DNA of 64,000 nt from Clostridia bacterium (GTDB taxonomy: Bacteria; Bacillota; Clostridia; Christensenellales; Borkfalkiaceae): assembly GCA_017625565.1 (NCBI GenBank), contig JAGAKN010000014.1, forward strand, positions 1-64,000, read 5' to 3'. Position numbers and translations under genes: made by a program. Below the pieces are notes generated by a model. It was not told the origin of the DNA and did no database searches. It was given only the letters and a program-made list of their open reading frames with translations. This document shows positions 28,212 to 36,119 of this stretch, piece by piece (within the stretch, counting starts at the first letter, position 1; each line of letters begins with the position of its first letter).

Positions 28212-29276
28212 ATGGAAGAAAAGAAAGATTTCGGGATGGAAACCGTGGAAACGGAAGAGACTGCGGTTGCCGCGCTCGCCGTGGAAGACGGGGAAACGCC
28301 CTTGGATAAAAACGTACGCTTGATGTCGCCTACGCGAATGGTACTCCGTCGGTTTTTCCGTTCGAAGTTGTCCGTAGTCGGGCTTATCATGCTTGCGACG
28401 TTGTTCGTGTTCTGTTGGCTCGGGCCGACGGTGTATAACCGTTGGGGAGAAATTGAAACGGATCGTACGGGGAATGTTTCCTACAGCGAATACGAAGCGG
28501 GAACGGAAGAAAATCCGTTTATGCAAATTATTGTCACCGATAGGGGTGTGAACGCGTTGGCAAAACCTTCTGCGGATCACTTGCTCGGTACGGACGAACA
28601 AGGTATGGATATCTTTACCCGTTTGATGTATGGTGGTAGATTGTCTTTGACGATCAGTTTCCTTGCCGTATTCCTGACGTCGGCTTTGGGGATTATCCTA
28701 GGTGGCGTCGCCGGATATTACGGGGGCTGGGTAGATAACGTCATTATGCGTATATGCGATATATTGATGTGCCTACCGACGCTACCGCTGATGTTAATCA
28801 TCGGTACGGTACTAGATTCCAACGGTGTGCCGTCGTCCTATTACATATATTTATTGATGGGATTGTTATCACTATTCTCTTGGCCGGGAATGGCACGGCT
28901 TGTCCGCGGACAAATCCTGTTCTTACGTGAACAAGAATACATGGTTGCGGCGGAAGCGATGGGATATTCCACGCCTAGACGTATATTCAAACATTTGTTG
29001 CCCAACGTATTACCGCAAATTCTCGTTTCGATGACGATGTCGCTTGGTAGTATGATTTTGTACGAATCGACCCTTTCTTACTTGAATTTGGGCGTAAGAA
29101 TCCCTTACGCGTCGTGGGGTACGATGATCGAAGTTATTTCCAAGCGTAGCGATATTTTGCAAAACAACTTCAACGTATGGGGCCCTCCGGGGATTTGTAT
29201 TATTATTGCCGTACTTGGGTTTAACTTTATCGGCGACGGGTTGCGTGACGCGCTCGATCCCAAGCAAAGGAGATAA
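28212..29276 (+). CDS. oppC: oligopeptide ABC transporter permease, OppC type
   Basis: 354 residues. A charged N-terminal extension of about 40 residues precedes the conserved first helix (about 58-78). The loop before the permease domain has the standard HLLGTDEQGMDIFTRLMYGG pattern, and the EAA loop is seen in YMVAAEAMGYSTPRRIFKH. The C-terminus has GFNFIGDGLRDALDP, typical of OppC/DppC. It follows oppB by 12 bases with an AAGGAGA ribosome site and precedes the first ATPase gene by 3 bases, so the operon is tightly coupled. Confidence 0.93.
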   Translation: MEEKKDFGMETVETEETAVAALAVEDGETPLDKNVRLMSPTRMVLRRFFRSKLSVVGLIMLATLFVFCWLGPTVYNRWGEIETDRTGNVSYSEYEAGTEENPFMQIIVTDRGVNALAKPSADHLLGTDEQGMDIFTRLMYGGRLSLTISFLAVFLTSALGIILGGVAGYYGGWVDNVIMRICDILMCLPTLPLMLIIGTVLDSNGVPSSYYIYLLMGLLSLFSWPGMARLVRGQILFLREQEYMVAAEAMGYSTPRRIFKHLLPNVLPQILVSMTMSLGSMILYESTLSYLNLGVRIPYASWGTMIEVISKRSDILQNNFNVWGPPGICIIIAVLGFNFIGDGLRDALDPKQRR

Positions 29277-29279
29277 GCC

Positions 29280-30626
29280 ATGGCGTTGTTCAAGAAAGAT
29301 CAAGCAAAAGCAGAAGCAAAGAAACATTATCTTACAGGGAAAGAAGTCAAGGCGATCGCAAAAGCGAACGCGCAAGAAATGCGTCGTCTTGAAAAAGCCA
29401 AAAACCGCAAAGCGCCCCGTTCGGAATACGTGACGGAAATGAAGGACGATAACAATATTTTGGAAATCGAAAACCTGCATTCCTATTTCTTTACCGATCA
29501 AGGCGTTGTCAAGGCGGTCAACGGTGTACAATTCAACATTCCTTTGAATTCGACGGTTGGCGTCGTAGGGGAGTCGGGTTGCGGTAAATCCGTCACCTCC
29601 ATGTCGGTTATGCGCTTGTTGCAAGGCCCTTCGGGACAAATTGTGGAAGGCTCGATTCGATTTAAAACGAACGATTTCAAGCGCGACGAAAAAGGGAAAT
29701 ATATCCCTGTATACGAAAAGGACGAAGCGGGCGAAATTGTTTACGAACCCGTTTTGGATAAGAACGGGAATCCGAAAATGGACGCTTCGGGCAAGCCTTT
29801 GATGAAACCTAAGCAATTAAAGGACGAAAACGGTATCGGCGTATACGAAAAAGAGGAAACGGTATACGATATCGCGAAAATGCCCATTAAAGAGATGTAT
29901 CGTTTGCGCGGTAGACAGATGTCGATGGTTTTCCAAGAACCGATGACGTCGCTCAACCCCGTTTTCACGATCGGGAATCAGTTGGACGAAGTCACGTTAT
30001 TGCACGTGCCTGGCGCAACGAAAGAATACGCAAAAAAGCGTTCGATCGAAATGTTGGAAATGGTCGGGATTGCTATGCCGGAACGCGTCTACGCGTCCTA
30101 CCCGCACGAACTTTCGGGCGGTATGCGTCAACGTGTTATGATCGCGATGGCGTTAGCTTGCGAACCCCGTTTGATTATCGCGGACGAGCCGACTACGGCG
30201 CTCGACGTGACCATTCAAGCGCAAATTTTGGATCTTTTCAACGATTTAAAGAGAAGAATTAACGGCTCGATATTATTGATTACGCACGACTTGGGTGTAA
30301 TCGCGGAAATGGCGGATTACGTCGTAGTTATGTACGCGGGGCGGATTATCGAGCAAGGTACGGCATCGGAAATTTTCCACAATCCCTTGCATCCATATAC
30401 GCAAGGTTTGCAAAAATCCAAGCCGACGATGAAATCGACGGGGGATACGCTTTTCAATATCCCTGGAAACGTACCCAATCCGATCAATATGCCGAATAAC
30501 TGTTATTTCAAAGAAAGATGCTCTCAATGCATCGGCAAATGCTCTGGGGACTATCCGAAGATGATTCAGGTAAGCCCGACGCATTTTGTAAGTTGCCATT
30601 TATACGACGAATCGAAGGAAGATTGA
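29280..30626 (+). CDS. oppD: oligopeptide ABC transporter ATPase, OppD type, with internal insertion
   Basis: 448 residues, longer than the usual 330-350. A Lys-rich N-terminal extension (about 1-55) is followed by the ABC core: Walker A GESGCGKS (near 97), signature LSGGMRQR and Walker B LIIADEPTTALD. Between Walker A and the Q-loop (MVFQEPMTSLNP) there is about 60 extra residues (about 129-190) with a repeated Asp/Gly/Lys/Tyr-rich theme. The C-terminal oligopeptide-transporter domain has a Cys cluster (CYFKERCSQCIGKC and a later Cys); in related ATPases such clusters bind an iron-sulfur centre. All ATPase motifs are intact, so it should be active. Confidence 0.92.
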   Translation: MALFKKDQAKAEAKKHYLTGKEVKAIAKANAQEMRRLEKAKNRKAPRSEYVTEMKDDNNILEIENLHSYFFTDQGVVKAVNGVQFNIPLNSTVGVVGESGCGKSVTSMSVMRLLQGPSGQIVEGSIRFKTNDFKRDEKGKYIPVYEKDEAGEIVYEPVLDKNGNPKMDASGKPLMKPKQLKDENGIGVYEKEETVYDIAKMPIKEMYRLRGRQMSMVFQEPMTSLNPVFTIGNQLDEVTLLHVPGATKEYAKKRSIEMLEMVGIAMPERVYASYPHELSGGMRQRVMIAMALACEPRLIIADEPTTALDVTIQAQILDLFNDLKRRINGSILLITHDLGVIAEMADYVVVMYAGRIIEQGTASEIFHNPLHPYTQGLQKSKPTMKSTGDTLFNIPGNVPNPINMPNNCYFKERCSQCIGKCSGDYPKMIQVSPTHFVSCHLYDESKED

Positions 30627-30627
30627 T

Positions 30628-31791
30628 ATGAAGAAAACAGACGTAGAAGTACAATCGGACGTAGCTATGCAAGACGTGGCGGACGTTGCGGTGGATCAAG
30701 AGATCCAAGAAACCGCGACGGCTGAAACGACGCCTGCGTTTGATGACGTTGCGGAACAAATGAAAGAACAAACGGAACGGGAAAAACAGATCGAAGCGGA
30801 TAAATTACTTCCGCCCGATCCTGACGCGTTGTTGGAAGTTCGGCATTTAAAGAAACATTTCGTCTTGAAGAAAACGTTGATGGGAAAACCGCTTGCGACG
30901 TTGAAAGCAGTCGACGACATTTCCATCAAAATTCGTCCCGGCGAAACGCTCGGTATCGTAGGGGAATCGGGGTGCGGTAAGACGACGATGGGCAGAACCA
31001 TTTTAAAATTGCACCAACCGACGGGCGGACAAATCTTTTTTGAAGGACAAGACATTGCAGGGTTTACTCCCAAGCAAATGCGCGCTTTGCGTACGAAAAT
31101 GCAGATCGTATTCCAAGATCCATATTCTTCGTTGCCTCCGAGAAGTACCGTTGGGGATATTCTGTCTGAACCTGTCAAAGTGCATAAAATTGTCCCTCCC
31201 GATCAAGTAAAGGAATACGTGTTGGGGATTATGGAACAATGCGGTCTTCGGGATTATTATTATGAAAGATATCCGCACGAATTCTCGGGCGGACAACGTC
31301 AACGTATTTGTATCGCGCGGGCTTTGGCGGTTGCGCCCAAACTCGTTGTTTGTGACGAGCCGGTTTCCGCGCTCGACGTTTCGATTCAAGCGCAAATCAT
31401 CAACTTGTTAAAGAAATTGCAAAAGGAAAGACAGCTTACCTATTTGTTTATTTCGCACGATTTGTCGGTTGTAAAACACATCTCCGATAAAATCGGGGTT
31501 ATGTATTTGGGTTCGATGGTGGAATTTGGCGGTACGAAAGCGATTTTCGATAAGCCCTTGCATCCGTATACGCAAGCGTTGTTCTCCGCAGTTCCCAACC
31601 CCGATCCCAATGAAAAGGTCGAGCGTATCATTTTAAAAGGGGATATTCCTTCTCCTGCAAACCCGCCGAAGGGTTGTAAATTCCATACGCGTTGCCCGAA
31701 AGCAATGGAAATTTGTCAACATATTGCGCCGAAATATCGCGAATACGACGAAGGGCATTTCGTTGCTTGTCATTGTTATGAACAGGAGTAA
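30628..31791 (+). CDS. oppF: oligopeptide ABC transporter ATPase, OppF type
   Basis: 387 residues. An acidic N-terminal extension of about 65 residues precedes the ABC core: Walker A GESGCGKTT (about 113-121), Q-loop VFQDPYSSL, signature FSGGQRQR and Walker B LVVCDEPVSALD. The C-terminal domain ends with GCKFHTRCPKAMEIC and a later CHCY, normal for the family. It begins one base after the OppD stop. It should pair with OppD as the second nucleotide-binding subunit. The acid extension contrasts with the basic extension of OppD. Confidence 0.93.
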   Translation: MKKTDVEVQSDVAMQDVADVAVDQEIQETATAETTPAFDDVAEQMKEQTEREKQIEADKLLPPDPDALLEVRHLKKHFVLKKTLMGKPLATLKAVDDISIKIRPGETLGIVGESGCGKTTMGRTILKLHQPTGGQIFFEGQDIAGFTPKQMRALRTKMQIVFQDPYSSLPPRSTVGDILSEPVKVHKIVPPDQVKEYVLGIMEQCGLRDYYYERYPHEFSGGQRQRICIARALAVAPKLVVCDEPVSALDVSIQAQIINLLKKLQKERQLTYLFISHDLSVVKHISDKIGVMYLGSMVEFGGTKAIFDKPLHPYTQALFSAVPNPDPNEKVERIILKGDIPSPANPPKGCKFHTRCPKAMEICQHIAPKYREYDEGHFVACHCYEQE

Positions 31792-31793
31792 GT

Positions 31794-32048
31794 ATGTCCC
31801 GTAAAAAGCAAAAAAAGGAAAAAATCATTTACTACGACGACAATTCTACAATAGCGGATATGTCGAGTGTAAATAAAAAAGGCACGCCCCAACCCCCGCC
31901 CGAGCCCAAACGTTATTCAACAGGCTCGCAAAAATGGCGGACGTATTGGAATGCGGTAAAGATGATGTTCTTTCCGATGTGCGTTGTCTTGCTTGTTCTT
32001 GCTGGGTTATACCTTGTATTGATGCTCATGACAGGAAATTTGTTTTAA
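31794..32048 (+). CDS. small single-pass membrane protein
   Basis: 84 residues, not recognised. A basic Lys/Arg-rich N-terminus (1-15) and a Pro-rich middle are followed by one strong hydrophobic helix (about 58-79) near the C-terminus, so the N-terminal part is probably cytosolic. An AGGAG ribosome site precedes the start and the gene begins 2 bases after the OppF stop, as the last gene of the transport operon before a strong terminator. It may be an accessory of the transporter; this is inferred from position only. Confidence 0.75.
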   Translation: MSRKKQKKEKIIYYDDNSTIADMSSVNKKGTPQPPPEPKRYSTGSQKWRTYWNAVKMMFFPMCVVLLVLAGLYLVLMLMTGNLF

Positions 32049-32050
32049 GG

Positions 32051-32086
32051 AAAAGGTTGCAAAACACACGTTTTGCAACCTTTTTT
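32051..32086 (+). terminator. terminator after the peptide transport operon
   Basis: Hairpin with arms GGTTGCAAAAC (32055-32065) and GTTTTGCAACC (32070-32080), a 4-base loop, an A-run before and six T after it. Confidence 0.92.
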
Positions 32087-32128
32087 AACAAAATATGCTG
32101 ATTGTTTGTGAAGTTTGTGAAAAAATCC

Positions 32129-32157
32129 TTGACAAAATGCGGAAATCGTTATACAAT
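32129..32157 (+). promoter_or_regulatory. consensus sigma-A promoter for the zinc-ribbon gene
   Basis: TTGACA at 32129-32134 and TACAAT at 32152-32157 with a 17-base spacer. This places the transcription start near 32164 and rules out the longer in-frame reading from 32095. Confidence 0.85.
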
Positions 32158-32187
32158 ATTAGAAAGAAATCCAAAGGTGGAATCATT

Positions 32188-32421
32188 ATGAAATCGAAGA
32201 AAAAAGTTGCAGTTATGCCGGTACAAACGCAAGAAGAAGTAAAAAATTACGTAGTAAATTGCCCGAAATGTGGGGCGGCATTACAGATGAAAACGGGCGG
32301 TGTTGCATATCTTTGCCCTGTTTGCAATACCTTGTTGCGCATTCGAAAAGGCGAGAAGTTGGTAAAAGACGTTTCTTCGCAACTTGTCGCGGAAACGTAC
32401 GTTTCTACCTACGAAGATTAA
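32188..32421 (+). CDS. small stand-alone zinc-ribbon protein
   Basis: 77 residues. The start at 32188 is set by the promoter at 32129-32157 and the AAAGGTGG ribosome site. It has a basic N-terminus, then two Cys pairs (CPKC and CPVC) spaced as in a zinc ribbon, then a basic segment RIRKGEKLVK. The segment from the first Cys pair to the basic tail matches the C-terminus of the membrane protein at 38689 in order and spacing (CPxC...LQ.K...CPxCN.....RK..K.VK). It is a single gene between two terminators. Its role is unknown; nucleic-acid or protein binding is plausible. Confidence 0.8.
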   Translation: MKSKKKVAVMPVQTQEEVKNYVVNCPKCGAALQMKTGGVAYLCPVCNTLLRIRKGEKLVKDVSSQLVAETYVSTYED

Positions 32422-32437
32422 GTATTTTCAATAAATA

Positions 32438-32467
32438 AAAACGCCACAACTGCGGTTGTGGCGTTTT
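32438..32467. terminator. bidirectional terminator between converging genes
   Basis: Thirteen-base arms AAAACGCCACAAC (32438-32450) and GTTGTGGCGTTTT (32455-32467) with loop TGCG. A-rich and T-rich ends let it serve both the zinc-ribbon gene and nagB on the opposite strand. Confidence 0.88.
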
Positions 32468-32489
32468 AGCGTATTTGGATTTATAAAAT

Positions 32490-33212
32490 TTATAACAAAC
32501 TTGCTGCGTCTTTATCGCAAATAATGGTCACGCAAGGATGCAATTGCAAAACGGAAGCGGGAAGCGCGGGGGTAATTTCGCCTTGCACCATGCCCTTAAC
32601 CGCAACGGCTTTGTTTTTGCCGGAAACAACCATTACGATCGATTTCGCTTGCATAATGTTCTTGATTCCCATAGACAACGCTTGAAGGGGCACTTCGTCG
32701 ATAGACTTAAACAAACGCGAGTTGTCTTTGATCGTATTTTCTGTAAGATCTACAACGTGCGTGACCGAATCAAACGGCGTATTCGGTTCGTTGAACCCGA
32801 TGTGCCCGTTCGAGCCGAGCCCCAACACTTGTACGTCTTGTTGCTTGGTTTCCAAAAGCGCGTTGTAGCGGTCGCATTCCTTTTGTAAATCGCTTGCCGA
32901 ACCACAAGGCAAGTTGGTGTTCGTTTGGTCAATATCGATGGAATCGAACAAATTCTTGCGCATAAAGTAGGCATAGCTTTGATCGTGATCCGCCGTAAGC
33001 CCAACGTATTCGTCTAAGTTGACGGAGCTAACGTTCTTATAGGATGTACCGTTTTCTTTGTGGTCCTTAATCATATATTCGTACGTGCCGATAGGGCTAG
33101 AGCCCGTTGCAAGGCCGAGTACTGCATTCGGGTTCTTTTTGACGACGTCAATGATAATTTCTGCAGCTTTTTTGCTCATTTCATCGTAGTTTTCCGTGAT
33201 AATTACTTTCAT
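32490..33212 (-). CDS. nagB: glucosamine-6-phosphate deaminase
   Basis: 240 residues, the usual size of the short Bacillota form. It converts glucosamine-6-phosphate to fructose-6-phosphate and ammonia in amino-sugar use. Seen in the sequence: LGLATGSSPIGTYEYM near the N-terminus (phosphate site), SVNLDEYVGL with the catalytic Asp, and LGLGSNGHIGFNEP with the active-site His. A sigma-A promoter lies upstream on the minus strand and AAAGGAG is the ribosome site. It is a single-gene unit sharing its terminator with the converging zinc-ribbon gene. Confidence 0.97.
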   Translation of the reverse strand: MKVIITENYDEMSKKAAEIIIDVVKKNPNAVLGLATGSSPIGTYEYMIKDHKENGTSYKNVSSVNLDEYVGLTADHDQSYAYFMRKNLFDSIDIDQTNTNLPCGSASDLQKECDRYNALLETKQQDVQVLGLGSNGHIGFNEPNTPFDSVTHVVDLTENTIKDNSRLFKSIDEVPLQALSMGIKNIMQAKSIVMVVSGKNKAVAVKGMVQGEITPALPASVLQLHPCVTIICDKDAASLL

Positions 33213-33251
33213 AATAGCAAATCTCCTTTACTTTTATTTTATTCGATTAGT

Positions 33252-33280
33252 ATTATACTCTATAACCAACGACAAGTCAA
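33252..33280 (-). promoter_or_regulatory. sigma-A promoter of nagB
   Basis: On the minus strand TTGACT (33280-33275) and TATAAT (33257-33252) are 17 bases apart. Confidence 0.85.
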
Positions 33281-33359
33281 GCGTTTCAAAACTACTGCGA
33301 AAAGTTTTCTAACTGCGAAGAAAAAATTGTTTGGTTTTTGAAAAAAGTTCTCTAAAACG

Positions 33360-33389
33360 TTTGACGAATAATGTCAAATGTGATAAAAT
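33360..33389 (+). promoter_or_regulatory. promoter of the purine permease with an overlapping inverted repeat
   Basis: TTGACG (33361-33366) and TAAAAT (33384-33389), spacer 17. TTTGAC (33360-33365) and GTCAAA (33373-33378) form an inverted repeat over the -35 region and spacer, a possible operator. No purine riboswitch core is seen in the roughly 70-base leader. Confidence 0.65.
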
Positions 33390-33463
33390 TATGTTAGGTT
33401 TGGGAAATTTTCGTTGCAATACGTTGAGATTTCAAATCAAAAAATTTTTTAAGGAGTTTTTTT

Positions 33464-34897
33464 ATGGCTAGTTTCAATGCTTTTCTCGACAAGAAATTCG
33501 AATTGTCGAAAAAGGGAACGAACGTTAAAACGGAAGTAATCGCCGGTTTGACGACGTTCATGGCGATGGTTTACATCCTTATGGTAAACGCAGACATGTT
33601 TGCAAACCTTGGGGTTGTATCCTATGGCGCAATGTATATCGTAACGGCACTCTCCGCGATTGTTGGTACGGTACTTATCGGGCTTTTGGCAGGCTTGCCT
33701 TTGGCACAAGCGCCTGGCATGGGGTTGAATGCATTCTTCGTATTTACGATGTGCTTCGGCTTCGGTTTCTCGTATGCGAATACGTTGGTATTCATTTTGG
33801 TCGACGGTATCGTATTCGTATTGCTTACCGCTACGGGGCTTCGTAAGAAGATTTTCGAAGCAATCCCCGCAGACATCAAGAAAGCGATTCCCGCAGGTAT
33901 CGGTCTCTTCATCGCGTTCATCGGTGCGCAAAACGCAGGTTTGGTTATTGCAGATCCTTCGACGGGCGTGACGATGGGTAGTATGAACTTGTTGAGCGAT
34001 ACGAGAGCTTGGTTTGATATCATTCCCTTGATCGTAGTTGTCGTTGGCGTTATTGCGATTGCTGCATTGTCGAAGAAAGGTGTGAAAGGCGCTATTCTTT
34101 GGGGTATTTTGTTCTCCGCGGCGCTCTATTACGCGATTATGGGTGTAAGCGCTGCTTGTGGCAACGAAGCTTGCACGGCATACTTCAAGGCGATTACGTT
34201 CGATAACCCGATTAACGCGTTTAAAGATTTCGGTGAAATGTCCTTTGCGAAAGTATTCACGGACGGTTTTGATTTCTCCGATTATATCGATGCAAACGGT
34301 ATGCTCGATTTCATCCTTGCGATCGTGACGGCATCCTTGGCATTCTGCCTTGTTGATATGTTCGATACGCTTGGAACGTTGTACGGCGCTTGCAAGAGCG
34401 GTAATTTGCTTGACGAAAAGGGCGAAGTTCCCAACCTTAACAAAGCGATGATGGCAGACGCTATCGCAACCTGCACGGGTGCTGTTCTTGGTACGTCGAC
34501 GGTTACGACGTTCGTTGAATCTTCCGCAGGTACGGCTGCTGGTGGTAAGACGGCGCTTACGTCTTACGTTGTAGCAATTTTGTTTGCGGCAGCAATGTTC
34601 CTTTCGCCCATTGCTCAATTGATTCCTTCGTGCGCGACGGCTACGGCGCTTATCTACGTTGGTATCTTGATGATGGTTAACGTTCGTGATATCGAATGGA
34701 CGGATCCCGCAATCGCGCTTCCGGCATTCCTTACGATCGCTATGATGCCGTTCACCTACAACATTTCGTTTGGTATCGGTTTCGGTCTTATCTCCCACGT
34801 ACTTATTAGAGTATGCACGGGTAAGGCGAAAGAAGTTTCCGTTGCAACCTACGTGTTGACGGTGATCTTCTTGCTTATGTTCTTGTTCACGCACTAA
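33464..34897 (+). CDS. NCS2-family purine permease, AzgA/PbuG-like
   Basis: 477 residues with about a dozen hydrophobic segments. The AzgA-branch motifs are clear: GLTTFMAMVYILMVN near residue 28, GLPLAQAPGMGLNAFF (about 78-93), the conserved segment LVDMFDTLGTLYG in the middle, and TTFVESSAGTAAGGKT (about 348-363). The family imports hypoxanthine, guanine or adenine with protons. The gene is alone, with its own promoter and a strong terminator. Which purine is carried cannot be told from sequence. Confidence 0.92.
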   Translation: MASFNAFLDKKFELSKKGTNVKTEVIAGLTTFMAMVYILMVNADMFANLGVVSYGAMYIVTALSAIVGTVLIGLLAGLPLAQAPGMGLNAFFVFTMCFGFGFSYANTLVFILVDGIVFVLLTATGLRKKIFEAIPADIKKAIPAGIGLFIAFIGAQNAGLVIADPSTGVTMGSMNLLSDTRAWFDIIPLIVVVVGVIAIAALSKKGVKGAILWGILFSAALYYAIMGVSAACGNEACTAYFKAITFDNPINAFKDFGEMSFAKVFTDGFDFSDYIDANGMLDFILAIVTASLAFCLVDMFDTLGTLYGACKSGNLLDEKGEVPNLNKAMMADAIATCTGAVLGTSTVTTFVESSAGTAAGGKTALTSYVVAILFAAAMFLSPIAQLIPSCATATALIYVGILMMVNVRDIEWTDPAIALPAFLTIAMMPFTYNISFGIGFGLISHVLIRVCTGKAKEVSVATYVLTVIFLLMFLFTH

Positions 34898-34923
34898 TCG
34901 AGTGAAAGCATAGGAAACAAAAA

Positions 34924-34961
34924 TCGGGTCGGGCGAAAGTCCGACCCGAAAAATTTTTTTT
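34924..34961 (+). terminator. terminator after the purine permease
   Basis: Eleven-base arms TCGGGTCGGGC (34924-34934) and GTCCGACCCGA (34939-34949) with a GAAA tetraloop and one G-U pair, followed by a run of eight T. Confidence 0.93.
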
Positions 34962-35017
34962 ACAAGGCGCACAAGAGAATTTTCCCGAAATATTTTTTCT
35001 TTTCAAGGCAAAAAGCT

Positions 35018-35046
35018 TTGACAAGGAAGAAAAAATGTGGTATAGT
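35018..35046 (+). promoter_or_regulatory. promoter of tRNA-Ser
   Basis: TTGACA (35018-35023) and TATAGT (35041-35046), spacer 17, about 20 bases before the tRNA. Confidence 0.8.
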
Positions 35047-35066
35047 AATATAGCTTTATGAGCCAT

Positions 35067-35157
35067 GCAGAAGTACCCAAGAGGCTCAAGGGGCTCCCCT
35101 GCTAAGGGAGTAGTATGGGAAACCGTAGCGCGGGTTCGAATCCCGCCTTCTGCGCCA
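35067..35157 (+). tRNA. tRNA-Ser, anticodon GCU
   Basis: 91 bases including CCA, with a long class II variable arm. Acceptor arms are GCAGAAG (35067-35073) and CTTCTGC (35147-35153), discriminator G, then encoded CCA. The anticodon stem is CTCCC/GGGAG with anticodon GCT at 35101-35103, reading AGC/AGU. The T arm contains GGGTTCGAATCCC. It has its own promoter and terminator. Confidence 0.97.
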
Positions 35158-35192
35158 AAAGAACGGACAGGTAAAAACCTGTCCGTTCTTTT
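35157..35192 (+). terminator. terminator after tRNA-Ser
   Basis: Sixteen-base perfect arms (35157-35172 and 35177-35192) centred on GAACGGACAGGT and its complement, with a 4-base A loop; the right arm ends in TTTT. Confidence 0.88.
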
Positions 35193-35373
35193 GGCGTTGT
35201 GGCGAGTCGCTCGAAAATGCGAGTTCATCGCGGGTTCGCGCGAGCGAGTTCCGCGTGAAAAAGTAAGGGCGGTGTAAACTCCATGATAAAGAATATCTAC
35301 GCCATCTATACTCCAAAAAAGTAAAATTGGCAAGAATAGACAAAAATCGAGCAATTCTTATTCCTTAATATTC
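35193..35373. other. intergenic stretch between tRNA-Ser and ppa
   Basis: No gene was found here. The first 85 bases are GC-rich and contain a second copy of the ten bases CGCGGGTTCG of the tRNA T arm (35129-35138 in the tRNA, 35229-35238 here), exactly 100 bases downstream. The rest is AT-rich. No integrase or clear attachment repeat is present. Confidence 0.5.
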
Positions 35374-35402
35374 TTGCTATTTTTCATAAAATATGATACA
35401 AT
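35374..35402 (+). promoter_or_regulatory. promoter of ppa
   Basis: TTGCTA (35374-35379) and TACAAT (35397-35402), spacer 17, with AAAAGGAGAAA before the ATG. Confidence 0.7.
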
Positions 35403-35431
35403 ACATATACAAAAGATAAAAGGAGAAAGAT

Positions 35432-35962
35432 ATGAACATTTGGCATGATATTTCTTTCGAACGGATTACCACTAAAAGTTTCGAAGCGTTTATTGAAATA
35501 CCCAAAGGCTGTAAGGTAAAATACGAGTTGGACAAAGAAACGGGTTGTTTGAAAATGGACCGTGTTTTATTTACGTCCACGGTGTATCCCGCAAATTACG
35601 GTTTTATCCCGAAAACGTATGCCGAGGACGAAGATCCTTTGGACGTTTTGGTGTTGTGTGGGGAGGCGCTTTATCCGACAACGCTTGTACGTTGTTATCC
35701 GATTGGGGTAATCAAAATGATCGACAACGGCTCCTTAGACGAGAAGATTATCGCCATTCCGTTCGGTGATCCCACGTATAATTCTTATTACGATATACAG
35801 GAGCTCCCGAAACACGTATTTGAAGAAATGATGCACTTCTTCGAGGTTTACAAGACTTTAGAGAACAAGCAAACGGCGGTAAAGGAAATTTGTCATCGCG
35901 ACGAAGCGATGGAATGCATTCAAAAGAGCATTGAATCCTACAAAGAGAAATTCAAAAAATAA
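35432..35962 (+). CDS. ppa: family I inorganic pyrophosphatase
   Basis: 176 residues, the normal bacterial length. It hydrolyses pyrophosphate to two phosphates. The metal-binding signature EDEDPLDVLVL (about 66-76) carries the family's three Asp pattern, and the N-terminal EIPKGCKVKYELDKETG and FTSTVYPANYGFIP segments match the active-site strands. It has its own promoter and ribosome site. Cytosolic; pulls biosynthetic reactions such as tRNA charging forward. Confidence 0.96.
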   Translation: MNIWHDISFERITTKSFEAFIEIPKGCKVKYELDKETGCLKMDRVLFTSTVYPANYGFIPKTYAEDEDPLDVLVLCGEALYPTTLVRCYPIGVIKMIDNGSLDEKIIAIPFGDPTYNSYYDIQELPKHVFEEMMHFFEVYKTLENKQTAVKEICHRDEAMECIQKSIESYKEKFKK

Positions 35963-36017
35963 ACGGGCGATAATCCAAGAAATATAGGCAAAAGCGTAAT
36001 TTTTTTTGGAAATGCTA

Positions 36018-36046
36018 TTGACATCACGCGCGAAAAAATGTATAAT
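36018..36046 (+). promoter_or_regulatory. perfect-consensus promoter of the three-paralogue membrane gene cluster
   Basis: TTGACA (36018-36023) and TATAAT (36041-36046), spacer 17. It lies downstream of the longer in-frame start at 36006, so that start is excluded. Confidence 0.88.
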
Positions 36047-36119
36047 AAATACAATAAGATACAATGGTTGGAAAATAGAAATCAAATCTTCAGAATCGGG
36101 GAGCAGAAGGAGAAGAATT

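Noticed and set aside
32095-32187. 31-codon upstream extension of the zinc-ribbon protein
   Set aside because: It includes the consensus promoter at 32129-32157; transcription begins downstream of it.
33180-33300. Catabolite (cre) site upstream of nagB
   Set aside because: TGAAACGCTTGA on the minus strand looks similar at first but does not align to the 14-base cre consensus.
33390-33463. Purine riboswitch in the permease leader
   Set aside because: The conserved purine aptamer core is not visible and the leader of about 70 bases is too short for aptamer plus expression platform.
34887-35354. Minus-strand frame of 155 codons across tRNA-Ser
   Set aside because: It is antisense to the tRNA and its terminator and gives the well-known false product with GGIRTRATVSHTTPLAGEP. 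The tRNA explains the sequence.
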